From NCBI GenBank assembly GCA_964036045.1, contig OZ038393.1:47112429-47176428 (forward strand): 64,000 nucleotides of DNA, in the 5' to 3' direction. Numbering within the stretch: the first letter of the stretch is position 1; every line of letters begins with the position of its first letter. The notes beneath the pieces were generated by a model. It was not told the DNA's origin and did not search any database. It was given only the letters and a program-made list of their open reading frames with translations. The position numbers and the translations under genes were made by a program. Positions 41,871 through 52,437 of the stretch are shown here, piece by piece. The DNA comes from Eutreptiella sp. 'Long Island Sound 2002' (taxonomy: Eukaryota > Euglenozoa > Euglenophyceae > Eutreptiales > Eutreptiaceae).

Positions 41871-44018
41871 ATGAATTTCAATTTTGGAAGCTCAGATTCA
41901 CCTGATCAAAAAATCTACGAATCGCTGGAAATTTTCCACAGACTCGCTGATTCCAACAAGCAGATCGCGTCCGCCGTGTCTGAAAAAGTAACAAACCACT
42001 TCATTAGTACCAAATGCTCGCAACGACCTAATTTCCCAACCAACTTGACAGAACGAATTCCTCCGCGAAATTCGTGGCCGGCCCAAAACCTGCTCCAGCC
42101 GTCGTACACTTCTTCACTGTTTACCCCTTTCACCACAGGCGCTTATGCTCCAAAGGCGCCACCGCCGACGAAGCAACAGCCGTCCACAAAAACCAAACAA
42201 GAACCAGGGGGTGAAACAGTTTTTTCGCTTTTGTCGAAACCCCTCCCTGCTGAGGCCTTCAGCTTGAGCAGCAAAAACCCCTCTCCTTCTCCGCCACACT
42301 GTCTTGAAGTCGCAGCACGTGCTAATCCAGTCAATCAAGGAAAGCAGCAACGACAGTCCCGCCGCAAACTCTTTCACCAACCCTGCACCTTGGACTGCGG
42401 CGATGACAACGCCTCCGCAAACTACGGGATCGCTACGCAACCAGAGCAACACCGAAAAAGCGAGGTCTCAATCTCTTCTCCTACTCTGCCGCAATCTGCA
42501 CGGTGCAAACTGGACTGCCGCCATACCAAATACCCCGCTCATCTTGAGCTCCCACCGCGGCAGGAACATCGCCATACTTGCAAATCCTCCAAACAATCCG
42601 CCTCCGCCGACCATCAAGAAACCTTGACCGACCAAACCGATCCTGATTTGCCCGGGCTGGAGTCCTCCAGCAGTACAGCAGAGAGCGCCGGTGTTTGCAG
42701 TGAACAACCACGAGGGAAGTTTTGGCACTCCCAGTCAGAATCCAGCAGCGCTACGTCGCCCTCACGGACACAGAGCACCCTGCCTGGTTACTGGACAACT
42801 ATCTCCGTGACCTATGACACTCCAAGTCAACAGTATGAGTTACTATCTGCTGCCGACGATCAACTGACCTGCCAGAAGGCAGGGGAAACAAAGGAAGCCG
42901 AGCACAACATCACTAGGGACCCTGAGGCTCCAGCAACAGGTCAGTTTGATGATACCGACCCTTTAACGCCCCTTCAGTTGCTCCCAGAGTTAGCAAACGA
43001 ACCGCTGAAGCGTCGCAAGAAAAAATCACGCCCCAAAGGAGTGCAGTTGAAGCCGCTCTCCACAGAAGACCTTGACAATCTGTACCTGGAGGAATCAACT
43101 CACCGAAATGAGCTCACACGACAGTTCCTCCAACCTCTCCCCCCTATCGCAGTCAAACACCTTGAAGCCTCTGAAAACCACCTTCGCAACGAGTTAAAAC
43201 ACGAAGCACTGGACACGTGCCTTCAGTCCTACTGGTTGATCGAAAGCGAAGCCTTGAGCCAGGAAGTTCACAAACAACAGTGGGCAAAGACGCTTACACA
43301 GGAGCAAACAGATCTCTGGATGAGTGAGCGCCAAGTCGTCCAGGACAAACTCTTCGCCGCGTTTAACTGCAGCACGATCCTAACACTTGAAGATTTGGAA
43401 GAAGAAGTTCGCGACTCACTGCACCACGAGCAGTCGCGCACCCGGGGAAAAAAATTCGGACCTGCCCACCTTTCAAACGGCCAACTAGTGCTGGGCTACC
43501 ATGCAAATTAAATGCCACCACAGAAACGCCATCTTTAGCAACAACTGGAAAAAGACAGGAACATTCAATGGTGGACAAGTTTCTCAGGATCTCGACCCAT
43601 ACCGACGCACAGAAGCTTTCCTGACAGATTTCTTGAAGACTCAAGCAATGTTGAAATGTCTCTTGTAAGACATTTCCCCCAAATCCTCGATACTAAGCGA
43701 TGGGCAGATATAGTATTCGAACAGGAACAAATGGCAAAGCAGACACAAGCCATCGCCTTTGATTCATTGCCTGAATGCGACTTGGTCCCCATTTCCTTTC
43801 CTACAGGTCAACACCCTGCCATCCAGATGCTCACATACACGTCAGACCTTGCACAACAGCTCTTCCGAACCGAAATTCAGTCTCAGGAAGCATCAGATTT
43901 TGCTCTGATATTAGACAGTGACCACATTTGCCAGTTCAAAGATCATTTGCTTCACCTTTCCACTCTCACAGTACAATTCTTCAAACAAAACCGGGAACTG
44001 ACCATGTCTTTGGCCTGA
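41871..44018 (+). pseudogene. unknown ~714-codon protein, copy 1 (frameshifted)
   Basis: ATG 41871 opens 546 codons to TAA at 43509-43511. Compared with copy 2, an extra ATGC near 43500 shifts the frame, and another small indel near 43650 restores it. Coding resumes to TGA 44016-44018 (RHFPQILDTKRWADI, CDLVPISFPTGQHPAIQM). The N-terminus (MNFNFGSSDSPDQKIYESLE) is followed by a Ser/Pro/Gln-rich region with scattered Cys/His, then a basic KRRKKKSRPKG (nuclear-signal-like) and a helical Glu-rich C-terminal half. No known domain recognised. It could be a host-gene retrocopy or an ORF1-type protein of a non-autonomous element. Confidence 0.6.
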
Positions 44019-44813
44019 ATACTCTCCGTGCATGAGCCTGTGATACATTCTGTCATAGCTCGTCCATTCTCTTCTTCTCTTTCCTCTGGTCTCTGAGGGA
44101 AACTCCCACTACCTATATATGCCCAACAGCGCATCAAGCCTCCAAGCGAGCAGTGACTAAGACACAGTAGTCCTGAGCCTAACAGACTCATTGTGACATT
44201 GTGTTCCCTGTCCTGATGCCATACAGTGTCAGGGTTTATAACAGGCAGTAAGACAGCTGTGAACTGTTTTCCTTACCGGACAAAAAAGGGAAAACCCGAG
44301 TCCTGGTTTGGAGACAAGGTGAAAACCGAGTCCCGGGAAAGCAGACAAGGTGGAACCGAGTCCCGGATCAGCCACAAGTAGGTGACAAAGTGAAAACTGA
44401 GTCCCGGAAGAGGCGCGGCCCGCAGTAGGAGACAGTTCGTTCACTGTACATGATCTCCAGAAGGAAAAACAAAGGAATTGGTTCAGGAGCAAGCAAAACT
44501 GGCAGACAAAGTCAGAAGTAGCTGACAAGTAAAACACCATTTTGCCTTTAGTTTCTATTTTTTTGTTTGGTTGTCACTATTTCTCCGGATTTCGTTGTAC
44601 AACTCTTCCTCCAACTACGTGCCAACAGAAGAGCACCTGTACATACACCTTACTTCAGCACTAAGTCTGAATACATGTACATACCATTCACTAGGAAAGC
44701 GTAGTTTTCTGAGCCGCAACAAACTGCCTATGGACACACAAATGAAGAGCTTGCTGTGAAAGCTTACACAGCCCCCAGCACCCCGGGGATTGAGGGGATG
44801 CACAGAGCAAAAA
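44019..44813 (+). other. 3' non-coding part of nested element, unit 1
   Basis: It contains four spaced copies of a GAAAACCGAGTCCCGG-type motif (about 44288-44405) and a TATATAT box near 44115, then AT-rich sequence and the terminal A run. Repeated at 48866-49660. Confidence 0.55.
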
Positions 44814-44827
44814 AATGTTACCTTTAA

Positions 44828-45370
44828 GGGCAGGGGGTCAAGGGATACGTGCGCCACTGGAGCCGACGCGCACCTCCTCCGAGAAAGTTAACCAGGAAGG
44901 TACCAGGTCACAGGGCACCCACAACGGCACCACTGGGGCGACCTCAGCACATGTAACCTGCGAGAATGTTGCGAGGGACATGTTCCCCGCAGCTCTCAGA
45001 CCAATCAGCGTCAAGGAGCTAGAGGGGGGCCTCGACACTGACCCGTATTCCTTTATTTCCTCCTGAGCCCTCCCCGGAACACGCCATGGGCCAAGGGCTC
45101 AACGCACGGGACCCACAAGCCCGCCACCTCCTGCGGGCAAACACGGGAGTGTTACGCCGAGCCCAGCCCGCCGCGCCGTACGGGACGCCCCGACACCGGA
45201 GCACAAGCCAGGCCACCGGGGCCTGGGCCCAACCTCCGGAAACCGCTCTGAGGCACCGATGCGCACACCACCGGAGCCGCAAGACACGGCACGATACGGC
45301 ACACGGCAGGCCCGGCAGCCAGCGGGCCGAACCAACTGGCCGGCGGACACAAGCACGAGCACCTCGCCAC
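44828..45370 (+). other. element sequence after nested insert, unit 1
   Basis: GC-rich, starting GGGCAGGGGGTCAAGGGATACG. It matches 49675-50190 and 33641-34080. No supported gene. Ends at the tandem-duplication junction. Confidence 0.5.
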
Positions 45371-45766
45371 CACAACCAGCCCCCAGACCCCCTGACGGCC
45401 ATCGTGTCGGGGGAAGCCGGCACCTGGCACCCAGGCCATGCCCTCTACTGCCTCTGGTGGTGGGCTCAGCGCCGCTGGCCGCACAGCAGGGACTGGACGG
45501 CGACGTGGAGGTTCAGCCTGGACGGCCGGCAGCAACTGGAGGCCATCCCCCAACGCCAGCGGACGGCGGAGACCCCCACAGCGACCAACCTGTTCCCTGT
45601 CTTCGCGATCCACCTGATCCGGGCGCTAGCCATGGGCGGGCAACTGCAGCCTGGCATCCGCACTGAGACGGAAGCCCAAGCAGCACACGCAGCCCTTGTG
45701 CACGAGATCCTCAGTGCCCTCCACAGCGCCCTCGTGCGGCGTGTGGGAAACCCCCCAGGGCCCTGA
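45371..45766 (+). pseudogene. Ulp1/C48-like protease fragment, unit 2 (putative Cys lost)
   Basis: It repeats the C-terminal 115 or so residues of ORF-C but lacks the His/Asp part. At the position of Cys121 it reads NLFPVFAIH: TTC at 45593-45595 replaces TGC. It ends VRRVGNPPGP at TGA 45764-45766, which I take as the true C-terminus of the family protein. Confidence 0.5.
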
Positions 45767-46604
45767 ACCACCGCGAGCCAAAACGAGGAACACAGCCCCA
45801 TGAACACACGAGGCCGCAACAACGGGACCACCACGCTCCCCCCCAACAAGGCACACGCGTGCCCTGCCCACCGCGGCCGGTCACCGGCAGTGGAAGGGCA
45901 CCATACCGACCGAAGGACCCTCCAGGAACCGGAGGGGCGCTGCGGCCGATTTGCGACGACACACCGCCGCGCACACGCGGCGGGAGTCCCACACCGGCCA
46001 CCCGCGGATGGGGAGACAACACGGCAACCCCGGGACCGCCTCGTCTCACCGGAGGCCCCGACGATGGACGTCAAAGCAGCGGCTACGGGACCGGCCATAA
46101 ACCGCGCCGACCCCGGGCAAGCCGACCTTGCCCGGGAGAGGCCCCTCCCACAACCCGACAACGCGCGACCGCGCAACACACTCCGCCGACGCCCGTCCGT
46201 CGGACGCGCCGGCGAGAATGGCGTCGAGCTGCCCGGCTTATGCAGCGGGCACCAAAGAAACGCGGGCTAGCCTTGGCGGCCCTACAACGCATGATGTCAA
46301 GCACGAGCACTAACCTAACGAACCCACCGAACCCCAGCGAATTCCTCCCACGTGCCCCGGGCGAGGGCCACGCACCCCGGGCCCCCGCAATCCATGAACG
46401 TCAGGGAAGAGGACCGGGGCCCCGCCACGGACCTGTCCTTCCACCTAACCTTCCTCTCCCACAAGCCGGGCACACGGTGGACCGGACCAAAGAGGCAGCC
46501 CAGCACGCAGGACCCATGGGCTCGCCGAGGACCACGGGAATGTTATGTCGAGCCCAGCCCGCCGCGTAATGCGGGATCCCCCGACATCAGAACACATAAT
46601 CGAG
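45767..46604 (+). other. post-protease region, unit 2
   Basis: Matches 40913-41754. Long open frames are due to the T-poor composition. No gene supported. Confidence 0.45.
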
Positions 46605-46618
46605 AATGTTACCTTTAA
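46605..46618. other. 14-bp target-site duplication, left, unit 2
   Basis: AATGTTACCTTTAA, matched by AACGTTACCTTTAA at 49661-49674 (one change). Confidence 0.75.
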
Positions 46619-46720
46619 TTTTAACAAACGTCGCCCGTTCTCTCGCTGCGAAAGAAGAAATGTGAACAAAACCAAATCTTTATTTACAGCTAACAACAAC
46701 CACCTGAGAACAAATTTAAC

Positions 46721-48865
46721 ATGAAATTCAATTTTGGAAGCTCAGATTCACCTGATCGAAAAATCTACGAATCGCTGGAAATTTTCCGGAGACTCGCTGA
46801 TTCCAACAAGCAGATTGCGTCCGCCGTGTCTGAAATAGTAACAAACCACTTCATCAGTACCAAATGCTCGCAACGACCTAATTTCCCAACCAACTTGACA
46901 GAACGAATTCCTGCACGAAATTCGTCGCCGGCCCAAAACCTGCTCCAGCCGTCGTACACTTCTTCACTGTTTACCCCTTTCACCACAGGCGCTTATGCTC
47001 CAAAGGCGCCACCGCCGACGAAGCAACAGCCGTCCACAAAAAACAAACAAGAACCAGGGCGTGAAACAGTTTTTTCGCTTTTGTCGAAACCCCTCCCTGC
47101 TGAGGCCTTCAGCTTGAACAGCAAAAACCCCTCTCCTTCTTCGCCACACTGTCTTGAAGTCGCAGCGCGTGCTAATCCAGTCAATCAAGGAAAGCAGCAA
47201 CGACAGTCCCGCCGCAAACTCTTTCACCAACCATGCACCTTGGACTGCAGCGATGACAACGCCTCGGCAAACTACGAGATCGCTACGCAACCAGAGCAAC
47301 ACCGAAAAAGCGAGGTCTCAATCTCTTCTCCTACTCTGCCGCAATCTGCACGGTGCAAACTGGACTGCCGCCATACCAAATACCCCGCTCATCTTGAGCT
47401 AGCAACGCAACAGGAACATCGCCATACTTGCAAATCCTCCAACCAATCCGCCTCCACCGACCATCAAGAAACCTTGACCGACCAAACCGATCCTGATTTG
47501 CCCGGGCTGGAGTCCTTTACCAGTACAGCAGAGAGCGCAGGTGTTTGCAGTGAACAACCACGAGGGAAGTTTTGGCACTCCCAGTCAGAATCCAGCAGCG
47601 CTACGTTGCCCTCACGGACACAGAGCACCCTGCCTGGTTACTGGACAACTATCTCCGTGACCTATGACACTCCAAGTCAACAGTATGAGTTACTATCTGC
47701 TGCCGACGATCAACTGACCTGCCAGAAGGCAGGGGAAACAAAGGAAGCCGAGTAGAACATCACTAGGGACCCTGAGGCTCCAGCAACAGGTCAGTTTGAT
47801 GATACCAACCCTTTAACGCCCCTTCAGTTGCTCCCAGAGTTAACAAACGAACCGCTGAAGCGTCGCAAGAAAAAATCACGCCCCAAAGGAGTGCAGTTGA
47901 AGCCGCTCTCCACACACGACCTTGACAATCTGTACCTGGAGGAAGCAACTAGCCGAAATGAGCTCACACGACAGTTCCTCCAACTTCTCCCCCCTATCGC
48001 AGTCAAACACCTTGAAGCCTCTGAAAACCACCTTCGCAACGAGTTAAAACACGAAGCACTGGACACGTGCCTTCAGTCCTACTGGTTGATCAAAAGCGAA
48101 GCCTTGAGACAGGAAGTTCACAAACAACAGTGGGCAAAGACGCTTACACAGGAGCAAACAGATCTGTGGATGAGTGAGCGCCAAGTCGTCCAGGACAAAC
48201 TCTCCACCGCGTTTGACTGCATCAAGATCCTAACACTTGAAGATTTGGAAGAAGAAGTTCGCAACTCACTGCACCATGAGCAGTCGCGCACCCGGGGAAA
48301 AAGATTCGGACCTGCCCACCTTTCGAACGGCCAACTAGTGCTGGGCTACCAAATTAAATGCCACCAAGGAAACGCCATCTTCAGCGACAACTGGAAAAAA
48401 ACAGGAACACTCAATGGTGGACAAGTTTCTCAGGATCTCGACCCATACCGACACACAGAAGCTTTCCTGACAGATTTCTTGAAGACTCAAGCAATGTTGA
48501 AAGGTCCTCTTGTAAGACATTTCCCCCGAATCCTCGATACTAAGCGATGGGCAGATATAGTATTCCAACAGGAACAAATGGCAAAGCAGACACAAGCCAT
48601 CGCCTTTGATTCATTGCCTGAATGCGACTTGGTCCCCATTTCCTTTCCTACAGGTCAACACCCTGCCATCCAGATGCTCACATACACGTCAGACCTTGCA
48701 CAACAGCTCTTCCGAACCGAAATTCCGTCTCAGGAAGCATCAGATTTTGCTCTGATATTAGACAGTGACCACATTTGCCAGTTCAAAGATAATTTGCTTC
48801 ACCTTTCCACTCTCACAGTACAATTCTTCAAACAAAACCGGGAACTGACCATGTCTTTGGCCTGA
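46721..48865 (+). pseudogene. unknown ~714-codon protein, copy 2 (one nonsense codon)
   Basis: ATG 46721 to TGA 48863-48865 in a single frame, interrupted only by TAG at 47753-47755, where copy 1 has CAC. It carries the same N-terminus (MKFNFGSSDSPDRKIYESLE), the Ser/Gln/Pro-rich region, KRRKKKSRPKG, and a C-terminal half including LTLEDLEEEVRNSLHHEQSR and DLDPYRHTEAFLTDFLKTQA. Its intact C-terminal frame shows where copy 1 is shifted. No recognised fold. Composition suggests a disordered N-terminal half and a helical C-terminal half. Confidence 0.65.
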
Positions 48866-49660
48866 ATACTCTCCGTGCATGAGCCTGTGATACATTCTGT
48901 CATAGCTCGTCCATTCTCTTCTTCTCTTTCCTCTGGTCTCTGAGGGAAGCTCCCACATCCTATATATGCCCAACAGCGCATCAAGCCTCCAAGCGAGCAG
49001 TGACTAAGACACAGTAGTCCTGAGCCTAACAGACTCATTGTGACATTGTGTTCCCTGTCCTGATGCCATACAGTGTCAGGGTTTATAACAGGCAGTAAAA
49101 CAGCTGTGAGCTGTTTTCCTTACCGGACAGAAAAGGGAAAAACCGAGTCCTGGTTTGGAGACAAGGTGAAAACCGAGTCCCGGGAAAGCCGACAAGGTGG
49201 AACCGAGTCCCGGATCAGCCACAAGTAGGTGACAAAGTGAAAACTGAGTCCCAAAAGAGGCGCGGCCCGCAGTAGGAGACAGTTCGTTCACTGTACATGA
49301 TCTCCGGAAGAAAAACCAAAGGAATTGGTTCAGGAGCAAGCAAAACTGGCAGACAAAGTCAGAAGTAGCTGACAAGTAAAACACCATTTTGCCTTTAGTT
49401 TCTATTTTTTTGTTTGGTTGTCACTATTTCTCCGGATTTCGTTGTACAACTCTTCCTCCAACTACCTGCAAACAGAAGAGCACCTGTACATACACCTTAC
49501 TTCAGCACTAAGTCTGAATACATGTACATACCATTCACTGGGAAAGCTTAGTTTTTTGAGCCGTACCAAACTGCCTATGGACACACAAATCAAGAGCCTG
49601 CTGTGAAAGCTTACACAGCCCCCAGCACCCCGGGGATTGAGGGGTTGCACAGAGCAAAAA
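48866..49660 (+). other. 3' non-coding part of nested element, unit 2
   Basis: Same arrangement as 44019-44813: a TATATAT box near 48960, four GAAAACCGAGTCCCGG-type repeats at about 49137-49252 (the last changed to GAGTCCCAA), and a terminal A run. Confidence 0.55.
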
Positions 49661-49674
49661 AACGTTACCTTTAA

Positions 49675-50190
49675 GGGCAGGGGGTCAAGGGATACGTGCG
49701 CCACTGGAGCCGACGCATTCCTCCTCCGAGAAAGTTAACCAGGAAGGTACCAGATCACAGGGCACCCACAGCGGCACCACTGGGGTGACCTCAGCACATG
49801 TAATCTGCGAGAATGTTGCGAGGGACATGTTCCCTGCAGCTCTCAGACCAATCAGCGTCAAGGAGCTAGAGGGGGGCCTCGACACTGACCCGTATTCCTT
49901 TATCTCCTCCTGAGCCCTCCCCGGAACACGCAATGGGCCAAGGGCTCAACGCCCGGGACCCACAAGCCCGCCAGCTTCTGCCGGCAAACACGGGAGTGTT
50001 ACGCCGAGCCTAGCCCGCCGCGCCGTACGGGACGTTCCGACACCAGAGCACGAGCCAGGCCACCCTAACCTCCGGAAACCGCTCTGAGGCACCGATCGAC
50101 GCGCACACCACCAGAGCCGCAAGACACGGCACGATACGGCACACGGCAGGCCCGGCAGCCAGCGGGCCGAACCAACTGACCGGCGGACAC
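49675..50190 (+). other. element sequence after nested insert, unit 2
   Basis: Matches 44828-45350 up to GGCGGACAC, where the palindromic insert begins. No supported gene. Confidence 0.5.
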
Positions 50191-50934
50191 TATACAGGAA
50201 ACGTGACATGATAACATTTCTTGGCCAAGAAATGTTATCACGTCACGTTTCTCTATATCCGTTATCGAAGTGTCACAATTTCTCGACGAAGAAATGTTAT
50301 CACCGACCCCACATGGCAAGACCCAAATTTCCAAGACATCAACATCAAGAGGGATCAACAATTCAATTGAGCTGCGAAACGTCATTGTTTGATGTGGCAC
50401 CCCGCACAACTGGAGGCGGAATGGCTACCACGTGGCAACTACACATAGCCATAAATAAGGAAGGACTACGGGTTCATGGTGCAACTTTCGCAAATCCATG
50501 AGCCATGCCGAGGCACGCGAGTCAACTTCGCACACCGCAGGTGGTAGGTTGCACGGCATGCATCACATGACACCGGATGAAGAGCAATGGTGTCGCGTTT
50601 TCGGGGGATCACCTCATCACACATGTAGCATATACTTGGTTCCACCTTAGGTCTACATGGGGCCTTCTTAGGCTTCTGTGCACCTGTGAAGGGGTTAGGC
50701 ATATCTTCAAACACTTGATTGTTTGCTGCACGAGTTTTGTCATGACCACCCGTCGGGCAAAAAGAGAGAAACAAACTGGTGATAACGTTTCTTGGCCAAG
50801 AAACGTTATCTACTCACATTTCTTGGCCAAGAAATGTTATCATGTCACATTTCTTGGCCAAGAAATGTTATCAGCCAGTGGGGTCGGTGATCACATTTCT
50901 TCGTCGAGAAATTGTGACACCGATAACGGATAAA
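50191..50934 (-). mobile_element. palindrome-rich terminal-inverted-repeat element with PHD ORF
   Basis: The insertion is defined by comparison with unit 1 (GGACAC|AAGCAC). Inverted repeats 50256-50312 and 50878-50932 share TATCCGTTATCG, GTGTCACAATTTCTCGACGA and CACCGACCCCAC. A 54-bp near-perfect palindrome lies at 50198-50251 and a perfect 30-bp palindrome at 50781-50810. The core TTTCTTGGCCAAGAAA occurs four times in all (also near 50819 and 50850). A TA duplication is possible but not certain. The coding strand is minus. Confidence 0.75.
50466..50774 (-). CDS. small PHD-type zinc-finger protein (possibly partial)
   Basis: An open frame of about 102 codons. The first codon of the open stretch is TTG, so the true start is unclear; a Met lies about 25 residues in (DMPNPFTG). 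The C-terminal half has CYMCDEVIPRKRD, then VSCDACRATYHLRC, then SWICESC. This is the Cys4-His-Cys3 pattern of a PHD finger with all eight ligands. The finger is near the C-terminus, and a Lys/Pro-rich stretch (QKPKKAPCRPK) precedes it. It may be the last exon or remnant of a transposase with a terminal PHD finger, or a chromatin-reading accessory protein of this element. Confidence 0.55.
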   Translation of the reverse strand: MFLSFCPTGGHDKTRAANNQVFEDMPNPFTGAQKPKKAPCRPKVEPSICYMCDEVIPRKRDTIALHPVSCDACRATYHLRCAKLTRVPRHGSWICESCTMNP

Positions 50935-52011
50935 AGCACTAGCACGGCACCACGGAGCAGGCGCAGCACCCTGGTGCTCCCATAGGGACCACGGGAATGC
51001 ACCGAGGAGGACCAAAGGGGCCTTGCCACCGACGGGGCTGTACATATGATCGGCACAAGCGAAGCTGAAAGGACAGCCGAAGGGCACTGCAAAATGCCAG
51101 ATGATGGGTTGTGCGTGTAACGCTGCCTCCAGGGCGGGACAGGGCATGTCGTACCGAATTTCAAAATTTTTCTCAGCGGTCGTACCAATTGTCGCTACTT
51201 TTCTCCCCGCGAGGACACGCCCCACCATGAGGGGGCGACGCACCGTCAAAACGTACCATGCCGGCCCAACGCAACTGGAACAACCGGAACCGACCCTACA
51301 CGGCCACGACGGCCCAACGCATCCGACAGCAGGACAAGCCAACCATTGGGCGGCTAAGACGACGGCAAACCAAACAAAGTGCTGGCAACAACATAACAAC
51401 CTCACGCACGGACACACCGCAACCGGGCTAACCACGACAAAACACACCTGACGGGAAACAAATGACGTTGGGGACAGCCTACAGCGACCAAACGCGGCCG
51501 GGCAGGCCCATACGGGCCACTGCACAACCCCGGACGAGCCGACCACTGGCGGCCACGACAACGGCGAACCACCACAACACGCTGGGCACGCCCCAGTCGC
51601 AACACAACCGCCACATCGGACAGGCCGGCAACCACAAACCTCAAAACTGACCGAGAAGACAACAAGGAAAACATCCATCTACACCGGCGCGGGCTGCAGC
51701 GCAATCTACCCCAAGATGCACAAGCCGACCATAAGACGGCTGACACAACTGGGTACCAACCAAACTGCTGCAGAAAAAACAACCCGACAATATATAGACC
51801 AGACGCAAGCTGGCCAATACCAAACTGGCCAGGCATGCAAGGGTCGAAACGGGAACGGCGTCCCATGGGTTGGCAACAACACGATGCGCCACGCCCGCCG
51901 GCGACCATACCCACGCGAACGCACCACAACGCCGAGATTCTACCATTATACAACCGACCAACCAACCACAACGACCTACTTTGAACCCCCGGCCCCCCGG
52001 GAGAACGCAAG
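50935..52011 (+). other. 3' region of the large element, non-coding
   Basis: GC-rich, parallel to 34080-35570 of the degenerate copy (GGGGCCTTGCCACCG...TGTACATATGA; CCAGGCATGCAAGGGTCGAAACGGG). No conserved ORF; the open minus-strand frames reflect composition. Confidence 0.45.
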
Positions 52012-52437
52012 CTCGACCGAGTCAGGAGGCGTGAGTGTGCGCCACGGCATGCGAGTCCCGTAGCTGGTGCTTCTTAGAGTCGCCTCACGCCTACTGAAAA
52101 CCAACCCAGGTGGGGGTGCCTGCAGGACAGGGCCTTTGGCCTGGCTCCGGGCCCCTGCGCCCCAGAATCCGGAGGTTGATGAGGATGTGCGATGGGACCC
52201 TCCCCCACGTGTCATCCGCCCGAAGGACAGGAATGTGAGACTTCGGTCGAACATGGGTTACCTCTCTGGGCAGAGCCCGCTGTAGGGTACTGCTCGCGGC
52301 GACCGCGCCCTTCCCCCATGTGGGGAAGCCGCTTTGTGGGGGCACGTGCAGTAGGGCCGTGGGTGCGTGAGCAAAAGCCCCTTGGTAAAACCCCCCTGCG
52401 CGGCAACCCCAATCCCGAGATGACCTACCTACCTACC
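52012..52437 (+). other. conserved 3' end of the (TACC) element family, copy B
   Basis: Nearly identical to 35571-35993 through GAGTCAGGAGGCGTGAGTG, CGGAGGTTGATGAGGATG and the final GGTAARACCCCCCTGCG block, ending (TACC)3 at 52426-52437. Confidence 0.7.

Larger units (their letters stand above)
41769..44813 (+). mobile_element. nested 3.05-kb retrocopy-like element, unit 1
   Basis: It lies between 14-bp direct repeats, has one intronless ORF and ends in a short A run (GCAAAAAA) before the right repeat. These are the marks of target-primed insertion of an mRNA-like molecule. No RT is encoded. The site is empty in the copy near 33610, so the insertion came after that copy diverged and before the 4.85-kb duplication. 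Confidence 0.75.
40516..45370 (+). repeat. 4.85-kb tandem duplication, unit 1
   Basis: The sequence from CACAACCAGCCCCCAGACC at 40516 is repeated from 45371, an offset of 4,855 bp. It includes the end of the protease-like ORF, the nested 3-kb element and its flank. The junction lies in a short CCAC repeat, consistent with unequal exchange or template slippage. Confidence 0.9.
46619..49660 (+). mobile_element. nested 3.04-kb retrocopy-like element, unit 2
   Basis: Copy of 41769-44813 produced by the tandem duplication. Same 5' leader (TTTTAACAAACGTCGCCCG), single ORF, GAGTCCCGG repeats and A-rich end. Confidence 0.75.
45371..50955 (+). repeat. 4.85-kb tandem duplication, unit 2 (with palindromic insert)
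   Basis: Second unit, a few percent different from unit 1. Its end is displaced by the palindromic element at 50191-50934. After that the sequence continues AAGCACTAGCAC, as in unit 1 (AAGCACGAGCAC). Confidence 0.85.
38038..52437 (+). mobile_element. large (TACC)3-ended element with protease-like ORFs, tandemly duplicated and invaded
   Basis: It begins where satellite sequence stops (GTGAAAACC then GCGACGAAG) and ends (TACC)3 at 52426-52437. Subtracting the 4.85-kb tandem duplication, one 3.0-kb nested element and the 0.74-kb palindromic element leaves about 5.8 kb: a T-poor coding part (ORF-A, ORF-B, ORF-C) and a long 3' part. No RT, integrase or transposase is recognised, so it probably moves in trans. 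It lies between ~1.5-kb direct copies of the target. Confidence 0.6.
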
